Origin: Rehmannia glutinosa
Taxonomy: Eukaryota > Streptophyta > Magnoliopsida > Lamiales > Orobanchaceae
Length of the DNA stretch: 64,000 nucleotides
Assembly: GCA_016081115.2 (NCBI GenBank)
Contig: CM071926.1
Span: forward strand, 13,529,971-13,593,970
Direction: 5' to 3'
Of this stretch, positions 11,846-20,599 are shown in pieces. Below the pieces are notes generated by a model. That model was not told where the DNA came from and searched no databases. It was given only the letters and a program-made list of their open reading frames with translations. Position 1 is the first letter of the stretch; each line of letters opens with the position of its first letter. The position numbers were made by a program, and so were the translations under genes.

Positions 11846-13166
11846 TGTTAGAGATTTTTCTAACCGCAAGTCTACGGTGTCAAGTTTTAATATAGTGAAA
11901 GTAAGGTTGTCGTATCCACAGGAAATAATTATCGAATTATTGCTAAGTACTATAATATAGTAGTCTAACTTTATTTAGAAATTCAATATTTGAGGGAGTT
12001 TATTATACTAAAATGACAAAAATAAATTAAGAATATGAATTCTAGAGTGTGATAAATCTAGTTATCCCTTATGTTATCAATATGGTTTATCAATCATCAA
12101 TAACCAATTTATAAGTCAAGATTTCTACAATAATCATTTTCTCTCTCGAGTGCCAAATGATTTTAGGTCTCAATTGGGAAATCAATATCTCTATAAAAAT
12201 CACCAATTGAAATCTCAATAAAAACTATGAATCTTGATAAATGACTTCAAAGGATTCACAAATATCTCAATTCTATGAAATCTAGGTTATGCTATTCCAA
12301 GGTCATGTATTCAATTATCTCTCTCAAGTGTCAAATCAAATACACCAAACACTCTAAATTATTGATCAAGTAATTTGGAAGCAATAGATCCAAATAGCAC
12401 AAATAAATTGATAGATCCATATTGACAAACCACAATCTCAAAACATAAGTTCAAACAAGATTACATCATCCCTCTAGAATTATAGAGTTTAGCTCATGAT
12501 TAAAGAAAATGAATCCATAAGAATACAACAATACATCTTACAAGATATGAAGAAAGCAACAAAATAAGAACAAGAGTTGAGGGATCTTCTCTATTTCTAG
12601 ATGATAGAGCCTCCAATCTTCTTCTCCAAGCTCTTCCCAAGATGTACCAAGCCTTCTTCCTTGTCTTGTAGCTGTTTTCTTGTCTTCCCAAGGGTCCAAG
12701 ATCCTAATTTCAAGCCCCAAGGCTTCTATTTATAGTCCCACAAAAGTCGAAAGAGGGTAGGTGAACATGGGAATTTACGCTTGGGCGGCTGCGGCCTACA
12801 CTGGTGCTACGAGTTGCCGCCGGCGCTACGCGCCCCACACGTCTACGCACAATTTCCCGCCCGTGCTTGGCTGCGGCCCCCGCGTTGCGTTAAACTGCGG
12901 CGCCAACGATGCTCAGTAACTTTTAGCTTATTGAGGCTGCCGCCCTTAATCTATGCCAAAATGCGATTTTTGTTCTTCAAACGCGATTTCTTCCTTCCTC
13001 GTCCCGTTTTTCATCGTTTTCTTCATTCTTCGGCTACCAAATCTGTATTAACATTACATCGACAATTAATGACATAAATCGGACTCTAACGACTCTAAAA
13101 CACCGAAAATAATAAAAGAATCCTAATCTAAAATACTCGATTAGTTGGTAAAATACCAACTCAACA
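11846..13166 (-). repeat. 5' LTR of the Athila element
   Basis: The plus strand begins TGTTAGAGA at 11846 next to the PBS and ends CTCAACA at 13166, giving about 1321 bp with TG...CA ends and a plausible short terminal inverted repeat. Beyond 13166 the sequence becomes copia integrase at once. A plausible minus-strand TATA (GACTATAAATAG) lies at 12727-12738. A GC-rich block (about 12780-12920) sits upstream of it, in U3, in an otherwise AT-rich LTR. Confidence 0.78.
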
Positions 13167-13960
13167 ATTATAACTTCGATATTGTGTTGAAAATAGTATT
13201 GCTCATGAGTTATCAGTTGCAAGAACTCCACAACGAGAATGGAGTAGGTGAAAGAAGGAACAAAACTCTCTAGGAAGCTACAAGCACAATGTTAGCTGAA
13301 GTGGATTGCCTAAGAGATTTTGGTGAAGCCATCAACACCGATTTCTACACTCGGAATAGGTGTATGGTTAACGAGAAAATTGTCCAAAACTCCATATGAA
13401 ATTTGGACGGGGAGAAAGATTAATGTTGGATACTTTAAGACCTTTGGATGTAAGTGCTTCATCCACAACAATGGCAAGGACTACTTAAAATCTTTTGATG
13501 CTAAAGTTGATGAAGGTATATTTTCGGGATACTCATCGAGAGTAAAGTTTATAGAGTCTTGAACAAAAGAACTATGGTCATAGAAGAGTCTATCCATGTG
13601 GTTTTTGATGAACCTAATGTGAATGGAGAAGACATAGATGATTTAGGCGAGATGATAAATCGCCAACTATCTTTTGCGAAAGAGTCCCTATCTTTGAAGC
13701 ATATGTAAGAGCACTCAACCCGATGAAAATGAGAGAGCTGAATCTCATAGGCAATTTGGAAGGTCTGCAACTGAATGATGATGAAAAAGTTGTTCAAGAC
13801 AACTTAGGCTTGTGAGGCAGTGAATCAGCCCAGACTTGCTCCAACCGGATGTGAGATGGGCCGAGAGACCATCCACCTAAGCTAATTATTGGAAATGTTA
13901 GAGATGGAATAAGAACTAGATCGAGCCCAACATGAAGCCATGTTACTTGTTTCATTTCCC
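13167..13960 (+). pseudogene. sirevirus A integrase C-terminal part
   Basis: Starting near 13197 the plus strand reads ENSIAHELSVARTPQ; one extra base right after this motif (near 13234) breaks the frame. 13320-13562 then gives KTPYEIWTGRKINVGYFKTF and GCKCFIHNNGKDYLKSFDAK. The linker with ESIHVVFDEPNVNGED follows at about 13583-13635. An old, frameshifted integrase end. Confidence 0.82.
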
Positions 13961-13977
13961 AAATAAAGCCCAAAGAT

Positions 13978-14770
13978 GTGTCTCAGTATTGGATGACACT
14001 CATTAGATTCGGCTATGCGGGAAGAGTGAATCGGTTTGAAAGGAACAAAGTTTGGGAATTGGTTCAAAAGCCTACCCACCAAAATATTATTGGTACTAAG
14101 TGGGTATTTAGAAACAAGATGAATGAGGAAGGATCTGTTGTAAGAAACAAAGCAAGATTGGTAGCCAAAGGGTATTGCGAAGAGGAAGGTATAGATTTTT
14201 ATGAAACCTTTGCTCATGTTGCTAGATTGTGAAGCAATAAGGTTGTTTATTGCTTATCTTGCTCACAAGAACTTCCTTGTGTATCAAATGGATGTGAAGA
14301 ATGCATTTTTGAATGGACTTTTGGAAGAAGAAGTGTATGTTGAGCAACCTCTAGGTTTTGAGCAGAAAAACTATTGGAGATAAAGTCTACAAGCTCAAGA
14401 AAGCATTGTATAGATTGAAACAAGCACCAAAAGCACGGTATGACACATTGTCTCAATTTCAAATTGACAATGGATTCACCAAAAGCAAAGTTGATAGAAC
14501 ACTTTTGAGAATTCAAGATGGGGAGAGTATATTGATTGTTCAAATCAATGTAGATGACATCATATTTGGATCCACAAATAAAGAGTCAGTGACAAGTTTT
14601 CAAACCTTATGCGAGAAAGTTTGAAATGGGCATGATGGGAGATCCGGCTTTCTTACTAGGTCTTCAAGTCAAGCAATTAAAGGATGGAACCTTAATAAGT
14701 CAAACCAAATATCTGGAGATTTGATGAAAAAATTGGTATGGAAGCAAAGTCATCGTGAAGATCCCCATGA
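13978..14770 (+). pseudogene. sirevirus A reverse transcriptase
   Basis: The plus strand shows NRFERNKVWELVQKPTHQN, IGTKWVFRNKMNEEG, ARLVAKGYCEEEGIDFYETF, VYQMDVKNAFLNGLLEEEVY, KLKKALYRLKQAPKARYDTL and IFGSTNKE. The frame changes near 14225 and 14375. The catalytic tetrad reads NVDD instead of YVDD (about 14548-14560), so the tyrosine is lost. After 14624 the frame shifts again (FLLGLQVKQLKDG near 14650-14690). Confidence 0.87.
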
Positions 14771-15478
14771 ACACATCGATCGAAGATGGATATGGATGCG
14801 GATGGCGAATAACTGTTGATCAAACTAGATATAGAGCTCTCATTGGATCATTGCTCTATATGATATCAAGTAGGCGGACATCACCTTTGCTATAGGTGTA
14901 TGTGCTTTGATTTCAATCACGCAAAAGAGAGTCATATGACTTGCAGAAAGAGAATCTAAGGTATTTGAAGGGATGCGAAGTTGGCTTATGGTATCCAAAG
15001 GATGGAGGATTCAAGCTAGTTGGTTACTCGGGGCTCGGTATCTTTGGATGTAGAGGACAAGAAGAGTACATCAAGTACTTGTGAAATGCTTGGAAATAGA
15101 ATGGTTTCTTGGTTTAGCAATAAACAAAGCTCAATAGCTACATCCACATCCGCAACATAGTAGATAGGCTGCAGTAGCGTGGTGTGCCCAAGTTCTATGG
15201 ATGAGGCAACAACGAGAGACTATGATAAAGAAGAAAAGGAGATTCCAATTATGTGTGATGACACAAGTGCTATTGCAATTACACAAAATCTAGTATTGCA
15301 TTCAAGAACAAAGCATATTGATGTCGGATATAAATTTATAAGAGATCATGTTAAAAAGAAAGACATCACATTTGAATACATCTCAAGCGATAAGCGATTA
15401 GGTGACATATTCACTAAGCCATTATGTGAATCAAGATTTGAAGAGATTAAGAATGAGCTTGGTTTGATTGAGCTTTAG
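14771..15478 (+). pseudogene. sirevirus A RNase H
   Basis: Remnants of the RT-RNase H link run from 14771 (DQTRYRALIGSLLY-like at about 14818-14860) to the clear frame at 15179-15478: IPIMCDDTSAIAITQNLVLH, HIDVGYKFIRDHVKKKDITF, EYISSDKRLGDIFTKPLCES and a TAG stop at 15476. This is the true C-terminus of the pol polyprotein. Sequence changes to Tat-type tandem repeats immediately after the stop. Confidence 0.85.
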
Positions 15479-15935
15479 GGTTTAATTGTGAAAAACTTAA
15501 GTTGAACATTCAGATTTCGAAACTTAAGACCTAGGGATCTGAGAGCTTAATCGCTTTCTCCCTTACTAGGGTTTAATTGTAAAAACTTAAGTTGAACATT
15601 CGACTCAAAACTTAAGACACTGGGGATTAGAGCTTGACTCTCTGGACCAGGGTTTAATGGTGAAAAACATAAGTTGAATGCACAACTCGAAACTTAAGAC
15701 ACTGGGGATTGAGCTCAACCACTCTCCTTACCAGGGGTTTAATGGTGGAAAACTTAAGTTAAGCGTTCAACTCGAAACTTAAGACACAGGGGATTCGAGA
15801 GACTTGACTCTCCACGCCAGGGGTTTAATGTTAGTAACTTAAGTTGAATGCACGATTCGAAACTTAAGACACAGGGGGTATTGAGCTCAACCGCTCTCCT
15901 TACCAGGGTTTAATGGATGACAATTTGGACAAGAT
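15479..15935 (-). repeat. Tat 3' UTR tandem repeats, left array
   Basis: About five units of ~85 bp, each with AACTTAAGTTGAA...TTCGAAACTTAAGAC and a CCAGGGTTTAATGGTG-type boundary. They are the reverse complement of the large array at 20.6-23.0 kb and lie downstream (in minus-strand sense) of the minus-strand Tat integrase end, i.e. in its 3' UTR. Confidence 0.88.
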
Positions 15936-16029
15936 CAACAAAAGATGCATATTCCTTCTGATTTCAATAAAGTGCGCAAAAGAGGAAGTGTTACAAGCTC
16001 ATAGGGTTTCATACTCCCATTCATAAATA

Positions 16030-16400
16030 CATTCTTAGACATAAAACTTCTTAAGATAACAATCATTACAGGTATCTTACGACCCTCCGTATCTTCCAAC
16101 TCATAAGCTCCTCTTCCTATCAGCCTTGCTACCTTATAAGGTCCTTCCCAGTTGCTCTCCAGTTTATCTCTTCAGCTTGATGCATCGACTATCGCAGACA
16201 CCAAGTCTCTCACTTGAAAGTTCCATTTTCTAATTAGTCTTCAAAACTTAATACAGGGGATCTAGAGCTTGACTCTCCCCTTCATCTCTCTTGACTCCTC
16301 ACACCAGACTCTTCACTTTCCTCCCCTTGAAAATCGCGTTACATTAACCAGGACCAAATCCCTTAGTCAACTAAATTCGCTAACTATATTCTTACAAGTG
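16030..16400 (-). pseudogene. Tat integrase, internally deleted, minus strand
   Basis: The minus strand has the integrase C-terminal end near 16035-16165 (WEGPYKVARL-like, GAYELEDTEGRKIP-like, LKKFYV). Around 16300-16345 the core remnant reads FKGRKVKS, matching the usual FRGKKVEEW region after DNGTQ. Between them, most of the integrase is gone, and 16240-16290 resembles one unit of the 3' UTR repeats. The plus-strand copy at 20050-20510 has the same deletion and filler. Confidence 0.75.
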
Positions 16401-16948
16401 AATGTCATAATGTTTTCTTAGTGCTCTTTGCCAAAGGCTCTGCCTCCACCTATTCTTTGAAGTAGTTTCGCCCCTTTGCTTACCACTTATAGGCATTGAT
16501 GCCAAGTAGATATGAATGTCTTTCTCCAATTCGCTATCTTTTAATGACAAACCTCTAACCCAAGCTACAAGTTATGTCGATAGGGTAGTATTTTTCATCA
16601 ACAACGAGTGGCTATTTTGGACAAGTTTCCTTCACCTTGTACATGTTTTAGTTTAAAAACGACCAAATGTTTTGTCAACTCCTCCATTATCTGCATATAC
16701 CTCTTCATTCTTTCTTCTATCTTCTCATAATCCCGTTAGTCCGGTAGGTAACCGACATTGAATCGAGAATAGGTTTCGAGGGGCTTAACCCTAGATTGAC
16801 GGCCATACAAATCCTTTGCACCAAAGACCCTCGTATTTAGTTTCGTTGTTGGAGGCCCCGAACCCGCGGTCTCCTTTGGTTTGTCTAAGCTCTCCCATCT
16901 TTATAGCTCATTTGATCATCTGCCCGAGGCCTACGATCTATCCATTAT

Positions 16949-17205
16949 TCATCCCAGTGAGTTGGTAAGAACCATTACTTTATGCGACAAGAAATATGGC
17001 ACGAGCTTGATCTTTGCCACAACTAATGCTAGTCCTCCCTTCTCCATCTCTGAATATCTTAGCTCCGCTCTTTGTAGTAATTTTCTCGTATAATAAATTG
17101 GCATCTGCTTGCCTGCTCCTTCCTTAACCAAATTGAGCTCATTGGACCTCTTACATTTGTAATATATAGGTACAAGTTTTCCCTGCCTTTGGTTGGGTTA
17201 GCGGC
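16949..17205 (-). pseudogene. Tat RNase H start, minus strand
   Basis: The minus strand at 16949-17131 reads KQMPIYYTRKLLQRAELRYS, EMEKGGLALVVAKIKLVPYF and LSHKVMVLTNSLG, a clear gypsy RNase H of the Tat type. 17132-17205 carries the preceding linker (PLTQPKAGKTCTYI). At 17206 it joins the inverted-repeat arm directly, so RT and everything before it are deleted. Sequence from ~16400 to 16948 holds poorly preserved RNase H to integrase sequence. Confidence 0.82.
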
Positions 17206-17430
17206 GACTTTTGAGAATATCATACTTCACATAACAACCAAGTGTGAGTAAAACCGTTCGGCGATTTCGCCCGAGTTGCAAGGTTTAAGAATAGAAATTC
17301 AAGAGATTAAAGCTTCTCTTGGCAATACGATATCACTTTATTATAAACTAGTGTATATTTTAACGAGTTGATCAAAATGACTAGATATTCTTAGCTAGAT
17401 CTTTTATTCATTCTATAATTATACACTATA
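17206..17430 (-). repeat. left arm of a ~220 bp inverted repeat
   Basis: The reverse complement of this stretch matches 18712-18935 with scattered differences; both contain TTTTACTCACACTTGGTTGT, GAAGCTTTAATCTCTTGAAT and GAATGAATAAAAGATCTAG. Each arm lies upstream of an RNase H fragment in its own orientation, so the arm is best read as Tat 5' UTR sequence present in two head-to-head copies. It is unlikely to be a transposon terminal repeat because the 1.3 kb between the arms is Tat LTR end, PBS and 5' UTR. Confidence 0.8.
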
Positions 17431-17436
17431 AATATT

Positions 17437-17571
17437 GTTCAATATTCTTCTCTTCCATCGCCTGACTTTAGCATCGGTGCCGACGCGCGAAGAATCCTCC
17501 GATTTAGGCTTTGCGGTGCGGCGAGGAAGTGGAAGTTGGAGCATGATAGTCCGGCTCATCCGAGCAGATCA
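17437..17571 (+). repeat. Tat LTR 3' end remnant
   Basis: These 135 bp match the ends of the three LTRs at 26672, 30208 and 34001 (shared TTCAATATTCTT start, a TTTAGCATCGG-like stretch, and CATCC...CAGATCA end). Only the R/U5 part remains; its left side is joined to the inverted-repeat arm. Confidence 0.78.
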
Positions 17572-17573
17572 AG

Positions 17574-17592
17574 TGGCGCCGTGCAGTGGGAA
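17574..17592 (+). other. Tat primer-binding site
   Basis: TGGCGCCG starts two bases after the LTR end, followed by a TGCAGTGGGAA variant of the usual TCTGTGGGAA. The same arrangement follows the LTRs ending at 26672 and 30208. Confidence 0.82.
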
Positions 17593-18711
17593 CAATTGAG
17601 TTCAAGGCGTGAGGGTGAATGAATCGAGTTTGCAAGGAGAAGAAGCATTAATTTCCTCGATGGGTGAAGTGGTGGAAGAGGTGCTATCAAGCTTTGCACT
17701 ACCTACATTTGGTCCAATTGAATCACAAAATAATCATGGTCATGGAAAATCACTTTGGTTCTCATTGGTTAGAAATTCTTCTCTATGCATATTAGTTGAG
17801 CTTTTGTTCATAAGTTTGATGATAGAAAGGTAATGATCTTAATTTTCCCGTGAATAAGGTCTATAATTTGAAAAATCACTTACGTAATCCGATTAAATAA
17901 TCCTTGCTACTCTTAGGTTTGACATTAGAAGCCTAAATTTAGGATCGAAAAATGGAATAATGTACATATATAGTGCATATTTTGTCTTTGGAGATTACGC
18001 CGTGTCTCCCAAATTGAGAAGAAGCTGTTTGACAATATCGAGTTCCTTTAGGTCCATATAACCTGGTATATAAACCTTCAAATCTTCATCTTAACAAACA
18101 TATAGTTGTTTTATGGTTAATTCACATTCATGGTGAGGTCAAGTCACAAAATCAGTCATTCTCGGCGTTGAGTAATGTATGTGTTGTTAGTCGCGCAATC
18201 CATCGTTGAGCGGTTAGCTAGGGAAGGCGGAAACCTTTAGCAATCGAATAAGGTAATTATAAATGCATCACTAGTTTACGATTCGCATTATTAATGTTTT
18301 TCCTCTTTGTTTCTTTAAGTTTATGAGTAGAGCACATTAATCTGCTAGACTGAGCTAGTGTTAAAACGTTAAGCTTGCGGGGTAGTACGAATCCTATTTC
18401 TTATTCTAAAGGGAGTTTGGGATGTAGGCGCAAGGGGGATATGAGTCTCTTTCTTATGGCTATTTTTGTGGTTCGAAATGCATATTATGCGGTACCTACT
18501 TTATTTATGAGCTAAATTTGATAAATGTGATGTTACATCATACCATATCTCCTCATTTGTAGGAAGACTTTACGTAAATATATTTATGATATCTCTGGTT
18601 ATTCAATTTCCATGTCTTTGTAATACTTGGAGCTAGGAACTTTTAATGGTGATTTCTAATATATGTAGTATTCCTCTTTAGGAGAATTAGATTATATTAA
18701 GCTTGTTTTTG
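17593..18711 (+). other. Tat 5' untranslated region, first copy
   Basis: Non-coding sequence after the PBS. 17593-18445 matches 30229-31072 (second copy, cut where it joins the 3' UTR repeats) and its first ~270 bp match 26693-26868 in part. 18446-18711 is seen only here. It has no sustained ORF; the 74-codon frame at 17609-17833 is not kept in the other copies. Confidence 0.72.
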
Positions 18712-18935
18712 GCGTAAAGAATGAATAAAAGATCTAGTTAAGAATATCTAGTCATCTGGGTCGACTCGTTAAGAACATACTAGTTTATAATAGAGTGATC
18801 TTTATATTGCCAAAAGAAGCTTTAATCTCTTGAATTTCTATACTTAAACTTTGAAACTCGGGCGGTGCCAAACGATTTTACTCACACTTGGTTGTTTTGT
18901 AAGGTATGATATTTTATAGAGCTGGTATCAAGATT
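18712..18935 (+). repeat. right arm of the ~220 bp inverted repeat
   Basis: Plus-strand counterpart of 17206-17430. It continues the 5' UTR of the plus-strand derivative and is followed by ~165 bp of unassigned sequence and then the RT/RNase H linker. Confidence 0.8.
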
Positions 18936-19099
18936 GATTAAAGCGTCTTTGGGAGTGAATCTCTAAGCTCTGTCTCTTATGCATTTCTCGGGGAATTAAT
19001 TATATGACTCATGCTAGTTGTGTTTTAATGTAAAGATTTTTTTATCTTGACTATGAAGAAAGAACAGTCATTGTCCATCTTCAAAAAATGACTTAGACG

Positions 19100-20510
19100 A
19101 GGTAAAGAAAATGTCGAGGAACATTCCTAATCTTGCCTAACATCAAGCCATTAGAGAAGGAACTGCGAAGTTAGGTAACGAGGATATGTTGTGGAAGGCC
19201 AACAAAATCGGCGATTAGATGAGTGCGAAGGTCTTTAATGAATTAAAAGCATTTTTGTCGAAGCTGCCTTTCTTGACCAAACCAGGGCAAAGGAAAGCTT
19301 GTACCTATATATTTCATGGCGGCGAGGTCGCGGCGAGCTTGATCACTGGTTAAGTAAGGAGCGGGGCATGCATATGTCAATTTATTATGCGAGCAAATTC
19401 TGTAAGGAGCGGAGCTAAGATATTTCGAGGTAGAGAAGGGAGGATTAGAATTAGCGATGGCAAATACGAGCGGAGGCTTGACAAGATGATCAAATGGGTT
19501 GTAAAGAGGAAGAACTTAAGATGGAATATCGCACGAGAACAACAACAAAAAACACAGGCTTTAGCAGATTTACGGCAAGTGATGATGAAACCAAAGGATG
19601 AATTGGGAGTGTGGCTCTTTACGTATAGATGGTTACGCCGCATCGTCAAGGTTTAGGGCGAAATAGTATGGACTAAATCTCGTGAGGAAGTTTTTGGGTT
19701 TGCGGTAAAAGTTGACTTCGGGGCTTTCAACAAAAGGCCAGTATGAGATTAGCGAGGAAGATAAGGGAAGAAAGAGTGAATATGTACGTGCGGATAGTGG
19801 AGGAGTTGATAGAATAAATCGTTGGGTTTAAACTAAAACAGAATCTTTGGGTGAAGAAAATACCAAGCGGACCGTTTGTCCAAAATAGCTAGCTCGGCTG
19901 CGATTGCGGCACTAGGAAAATGACTATCCTGGCGGGCATTAGTCGCGACTTGAGGATAGAGGTTCATCATTAGAAGATAGCGCGATTAGAGGAAGATACT
20001 CATAACTACTTGGTATCAAGACAAAGAAAGTCTTGGCTGATGGCGACAAACTACTTGACAAGTGGGTGGAGGCGGAGCCTTTGGCAAAAGAGCGGAAGAA
20101 AACATTATGAAATTCATTTGGAAGAATATAGTTAGCGAGGTTTGGTGGACCAATAGACTTGGTCCCCGGATAACGATAGTGCAATTTCGGGGAAAGAAAG
20201 TGAGGAGATGAAGAGGAGATGAAGGCGAGAGGCGAAGCTCTGGATTCCCCAGTCTTAAATTCGAGAAAATGGAAACCCGCAGGCGTGATGAAATCACTGT
20301 GATAAGCGGTCAAAAACAGAACTTTCAAGTGGGAGACTTGATGGTTTGACAGAGAGTACTAAAGAAAAAGATAACATGGAGAGCAACTGGGAAGTACCTT
20401 ATAAGGTAGCAAGGGTGATAAGAGGAGGAGCTTATGAGTTGGAAGATATGGAGGGTCTTAAGAGGCTGAGGCCCTAGAATGGTTGTTATCTTAAGAAGTT
20501 TTATGCCTAA
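19100..20510 (+). pseudogene. Tat pol remnant: RNase H, second RNase H, reduced integrase
   Basis: Pieces in several frames: FNELKAFLSKLPFLTKPGQ (about 19232-19290), a degraded RNase H with IYYASKF (19380-19400), LDKMIKWVVK and QQKTQALADL (about 19475-19575), LYVDGYAASS-like second RNase H (19614-19650), integrase core WVEAEPLAK (20063-20089), FGGPIDL for the usual RFGVP region (20140-20165), then a filler resembling one 3' UTR repeat unit (about 20235-20265), and the C-terminal end FQVGDLM (20325-20346), GAYELEDMEG (20425-20456), LKKFYA (20492-20509). Heavily mutated; several expected integrase blocks are missing. Confidence 0.8.
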
Positions 20511-20599
20511 GAATGTATTTATGAATGGGAGTACGAAGGCCTATGAGCTTTAACGCTTTCTTTTTGCACACTTTATTGAAATCAAAGGAAGACACGCCT

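Larger units (their letters stand above)
6995..13166 (-). mobile_element. Athila-type Ty3/gypsy retrotransposon, 5' part, minus strand
   Basis: On the minus strand: 5' LTR (11846-13166), PBS with TGGCGCCG core, gag, protease, RT, RNase H and integrase, stopping inside integrase at 6995 where the sirevirus LTR begins. Gypsy order (integrase last) and the protein motifs match Athila. Its outer LTR end at 13166 abuts a plus-strand copia integrase, so Athila appears to have inserted into that older copia element. All coding regions carry frameshifts. Confidence 0.87.
13167..15478 (+). mobile_element. sirevirus fragment A (integrase to RNase H end)
   Basis: A plus-strand copia fragment begins inside integrase at the Athila LTR edge and runs through RT to the RNase H stop at 15476-15478. 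It closely matches the minus-strand element at 1-2100 but is a separate, more damaged copy. Its left part was displaced by the Athila insertion, and its right neighbour is Tat 3' UTR repeat sequence. No LTR of its own is present. Confidence 0.85.
15479..17430 (-). mobile_element. Tat-like gypsy deletion derivative, minus strand
   Basis: On the minus strand this holds a ~220 bp 5' UTR-like segment (17206-17430), RNase H, a shortened integrase, and 3' UTR repeats. Gag, protease and RT are missing, and most of integrase is replaced by a short repeat-like filler (about 16240-16290). It lies head-to-head with a plus-strand copy of the same derivative. Confidence 0.75.

Noticed and set aside
17206..18935. 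DNA transposon with 220 bp terminal inverted repeats
   Set aside because: The interior is Tat LTR end, PBS and 5' UTR, and each arm is placed upstream of an RNase H piece. Two head-to-head Tat derivatives explain it better.
19939..20328. 129-codon minus-strand frame, Ser/Leu-rich
   Set aside because: It is the complement of the plus-strand Tat integrase (WVEAEPLAK at 20063-20089), so it is a shadow.
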